From contig JAHFTG010000006.1 in the NCBI GenBank assembly GCA_023269455.1, forward strand, positions 1 through 20,640: 20,640 nt of DNA, read 5' to 3'. Under the pieces are notes generated by a model, which did no database searches, was not told the origin of the DNA, and was given only the letters and a program-made list of their open reading frames with translations. Below, piece after piece: positions 18,011 through 20,640 of the stretch. Origin of the DNA: Opitutaceae bacterium. Lineage in GTDB: Bacteria; Verrucomicrobiota; Verrucomicrobiia; Opitutales; Opitutaceae. Within the stretch, counting starts at the first letter, position 1; each line of letters starts with the position of its first letter. The translations under genes and the position numbers were made by a program.

Positions 18011-18050
18011 AAAAAAGGCGCGATCCGCAAGGGTCGCGCCTTTTTATTTT
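18011..18050. terminator. Shared convergent terminator, ychF/glgC
   Basis: Stem GGCGCGATCC-GCAA-GGGTCGCGCC (18017-18040) with one G-U pair and a GNRA (GCAA) tetraloop, flanked by A6 and T5ATTTT. It stops ychF on the plus strand and, read in reverse, glgC on the minus strand. Confidence 0.9.
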
Positions 18051-18082
18051 GAAGGCTTCTCGGACGAGAATCGGAAACGTCG

Positions 18083-19369
18083 TCAGATCACCGTGCCGCT
18101 CGGCACGACCACGCCCTTTGGCACCACGAGCACGCCGTCGCGAATGATCACGCCGTGCGGATAGTTGCCATCCGCTTTGCCAGCCGGAGACAGTCGCACG
18201 CTGTCACCGATGCGTGCGTTCTTGTCGATGATCGTATGGAAAATATGGCAATCGCGGCCCACGCCCATGCTCGGCACGCCCTCGCGGGCATTTTCCGCCT
18301 GTTTCTCAACAGGCTCGTAATAGTCGGCGCCCATCATGACGACGTTGTCCAACTCGGAGTTTTCACCGACATATGAGCGAATGCCCAGCACGCAGCGTTC
18401 GAGTTTGGACTCGGTGATGATCGAACCGGCGCCGAGGACGACGTGGTCGATGTCGCACTTATTGAGCTTCGACGCGGGCAGGTAACGATCCTGCGTGTAG
18501 ATGGGCGCGCTTTGATCGAAAAAGTTGAACGGCGGCAGTGGATCAGAGAGCGCGAGGTTCGTCTCGAAGAACGCGTGAACCGTGCCGATGTCTTCCCAGT
18601 AGCCCTCGAAGACGTGGGCGTTGAGCTTCTTTTTGCCGAGGAGGCCGGGGATGATTTCCTTGCCGAAATCCGTCATCGTGTTTTCGAGCGCATCGGCCAG
18701 CACCTGGCGGTTGAAAACGTAGATGCCCATCGAGGCGAGACAGTGTTTCTCGCCATCGGTGGAGTGGAGCTTGGCCTCGACCTGCGGGCTGAGCGTGAGG
18801 CTCTCGATCACGGCGGGGTCTTTCGGCTTCTCGACGAAGCGCTCGATGGTGAGATCGTCGGCGACCTTCATCAGACCGAGGCCTTCGACTTTCGACACGG
18901 GGAACGGGATCGCCGCGATGGTGACGTCGGCCTTGCTGGCGACGTGCTCCTCGCAGATTTTGCGAAAATCCATCCGGTAGAGCTGGTCGCCCGAGAGGAT
19001 GAGCACGAGGTCATGGGGAAAGCTGCGAAAGTGCTGGAGATTCCGGCGCACCGCATCGGCCGTTCCCTGATACCAATCGGCGCTCTTCTCCGTCTGCTCG
19101 GCGGAAAGAATATCCACAAAACCGCCGCCAAACGGATCGAAGTGATAGGTGTTTTGGATATGCCGGTGAAGAGACGCGGTGTGAAACTGCGTGAGCAGGA
19201 ATATCCGGTTGATATCGGAGTTGATGCAGTTGCTGATCGGAATATCGACCAACCGGTATTTGCCCGCGAGAGGCACGGCCGGTTTGCACCGCTCCGCCGT
19301 AAGGGGATAAAGACGGCTGCCGCGGCCGCCTCCCATGATAACCGCCAAAACGCTTTTCTGCATGCTCAT
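18083..19369 (-). CDS. glgC: Glucose-1-phosphate adenylyltransferase (ADP-glucose pyrophosphorylase)
   Basis: 428 residues; ATG codons at 19369 and 19363 are both possible starts. GlgC makes ADP-glucose from ATP and glucose-1-phosphate, the committed step of glycogen synthesis. The N-terminal nucleotidyltransferase shows the GGGRGSRLYPLT loop at 13-24, GKYRLVDIPISNCINS near 36-51, and YQGTADAVR near 100-108. GDQLYRMDF follows at about 127-135, FVEKPKDP near 178-185, and WEDIGT near 258-263. The C-terminal part is a left-handed beta-helix allosteric domain with MMGADYYE and IIDKNARIG. These last two elements and the general pattern resemble cyanobacterial/plant enzymes, whose equivalent Lys region binds the activator 3-phosphoglycerate. 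It is divergent from glmS and ends at the shared terminator. Confidence 0.97.
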   Translation of the reverse strand: MSMQKSVLAVIMGGGRGSRLYPLTAERCKPAVPLAGKYRLVDIPISNCINSDINRIFLLTQFHTASLHRHIQNTYHFDPFGGGFVDILSAEQTEKSADWYQGTADAVRRNLQHFRSFPHDLVLILSGDQLYRMDFRKICEEHVASKADVTIAAIPFPVSKVEGLGLMKVADDLTIERFVEKPKDPAVIESLTLSPQVEAKLHSTDGEKHCLASMGIYVFNRQVLADALENTMTDFGKEIIPGLLGKKKLNAHVFEGYWEDIGTVHAFFETNLALSDPLPPFNFFDQSAPIYTQDRYLPASKLNKCDIDHVVLGAGSIITESKLERCVLGIRSYVGENSELDNVVMMGADYYEPVEKQAENAREGVPSMGVGRDCHIFHTIIDKNARIGDSVRLSPAGKADGNYPHGVIIRDGVLVVPKGVVVPSGTVI

Positions 19370-19412
19370 AAAAAACTAGGGGGTATTGATTTTGAAGTGA
19401 GGTCCAATTGCC

Positions 19413-19442
19413 TTGCGCCACGTTTAAAGCACCTCGTAAATT
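19413..19442 (+). promoter_or_regulatory. Possible glmS promoter
   Basis: TTGCGC (19413-19418) and TAAATT (19437-19442) with 18-bp spacing, matching consensus at 3 and 4 of 6. It lies 26 bp upstream of the ATG. Weak and position-based only. Confidence 0.25.
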
Positions 19443-19454
19443 CGCGAGCCAAAA

Positions 19455-19467
19455 GAGGTAAAAAATT

Positions 19468-19470
<3 letters not shown>
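19455..19470 (+). promoter_or_regulatory. Ribosome-binding site that fixes the glmS start
   Basis: AGAGG about 8 bases before the ATG at 19468, the clearest Shine-Dalgarno-like sequence in the window. Most other genes here have none, so it supports this start, which also gives the obligatory Met-Cys N-terminus. Confidence 0.55.

Positions 19471-20640
<1,170 letters not shown>

Noticed and set aside
19370..19467. glmS ribozyme or riboswitch in the glmS leader
   Set aside because: The whole intergenic space is 98 bp, shared with divergent glgC, and I see no glmS ribozyme-like fold; that ribozyme is mostly a Gram-positive feature.

Overview
The window (about 60% GC, 20.6 kb) is densely coded chromosomal DNA from a Gram-negative bacterium. 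It has an outer-membrane TolC protein, a periplasmic adaptor, an AsmA-like envelope protein, and few Shine-Dalgarno sequences. The gene content, a cyanobacterial/plant-like GlgC and an rpsP-trmD-rplS cluster without rimM make me lean to Verrucomicrobiota, possibly Opitutaceae. That placement is inference from recognition, not from a search.

Layout. Positions 1-6658 (minus strand) read, in transcription order: a 1001-residue AsmA-like envelope protein; an ABC/OLD-type AAA ATPase joined by a 4-bp ATGA overlap to a Toprim-like protein; a MarR regulator; and an Aas-like fusion of lysophospholipid acyltransferase and acyl-activating enzyme that runs off the left edge. Positions 6781-13046 (minus) hold a complete tripartite efflux operon in the order marR, periplasmic adaptor, RND pump, TolC-like channel. 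A SlyA-like palindrome lies upstream and a GC-rich hairpin downstream. Positions 13131-16722 (minus) are housekeeping: rpsP, trmD and rplS, then transketolase, each unit with its own hairpin terminator. Positions 16866-17972 (plus) are ychF, which converges on glgC (18083-19369, minus) across a shared GNRA-capped terminator. glgC diverges from glmS (19468 to the right edge, plus).

The genes fall into three themes: envelope lipid handling and export (AsmA-like, Aas-like, efflux pump), translation and tRNA modification (rpsP, trmD, rplS, ychF), and central sugar metabolism (transketolase, GlgC, GlmS). The best candidate for an undescribed system is the overlapping ATPase/Toprim pair at 1959-3601. 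It has the architecture of separately encoded ATPase plus Toprim anti-phage modules but sits in an otherwise ordinary envelope and housekeeping neighbourhood. No tRNA, rRNA, CRISPR array, insertion sequence or phage gene was seen, and no gene-free stretch exceeds about 165 bases.
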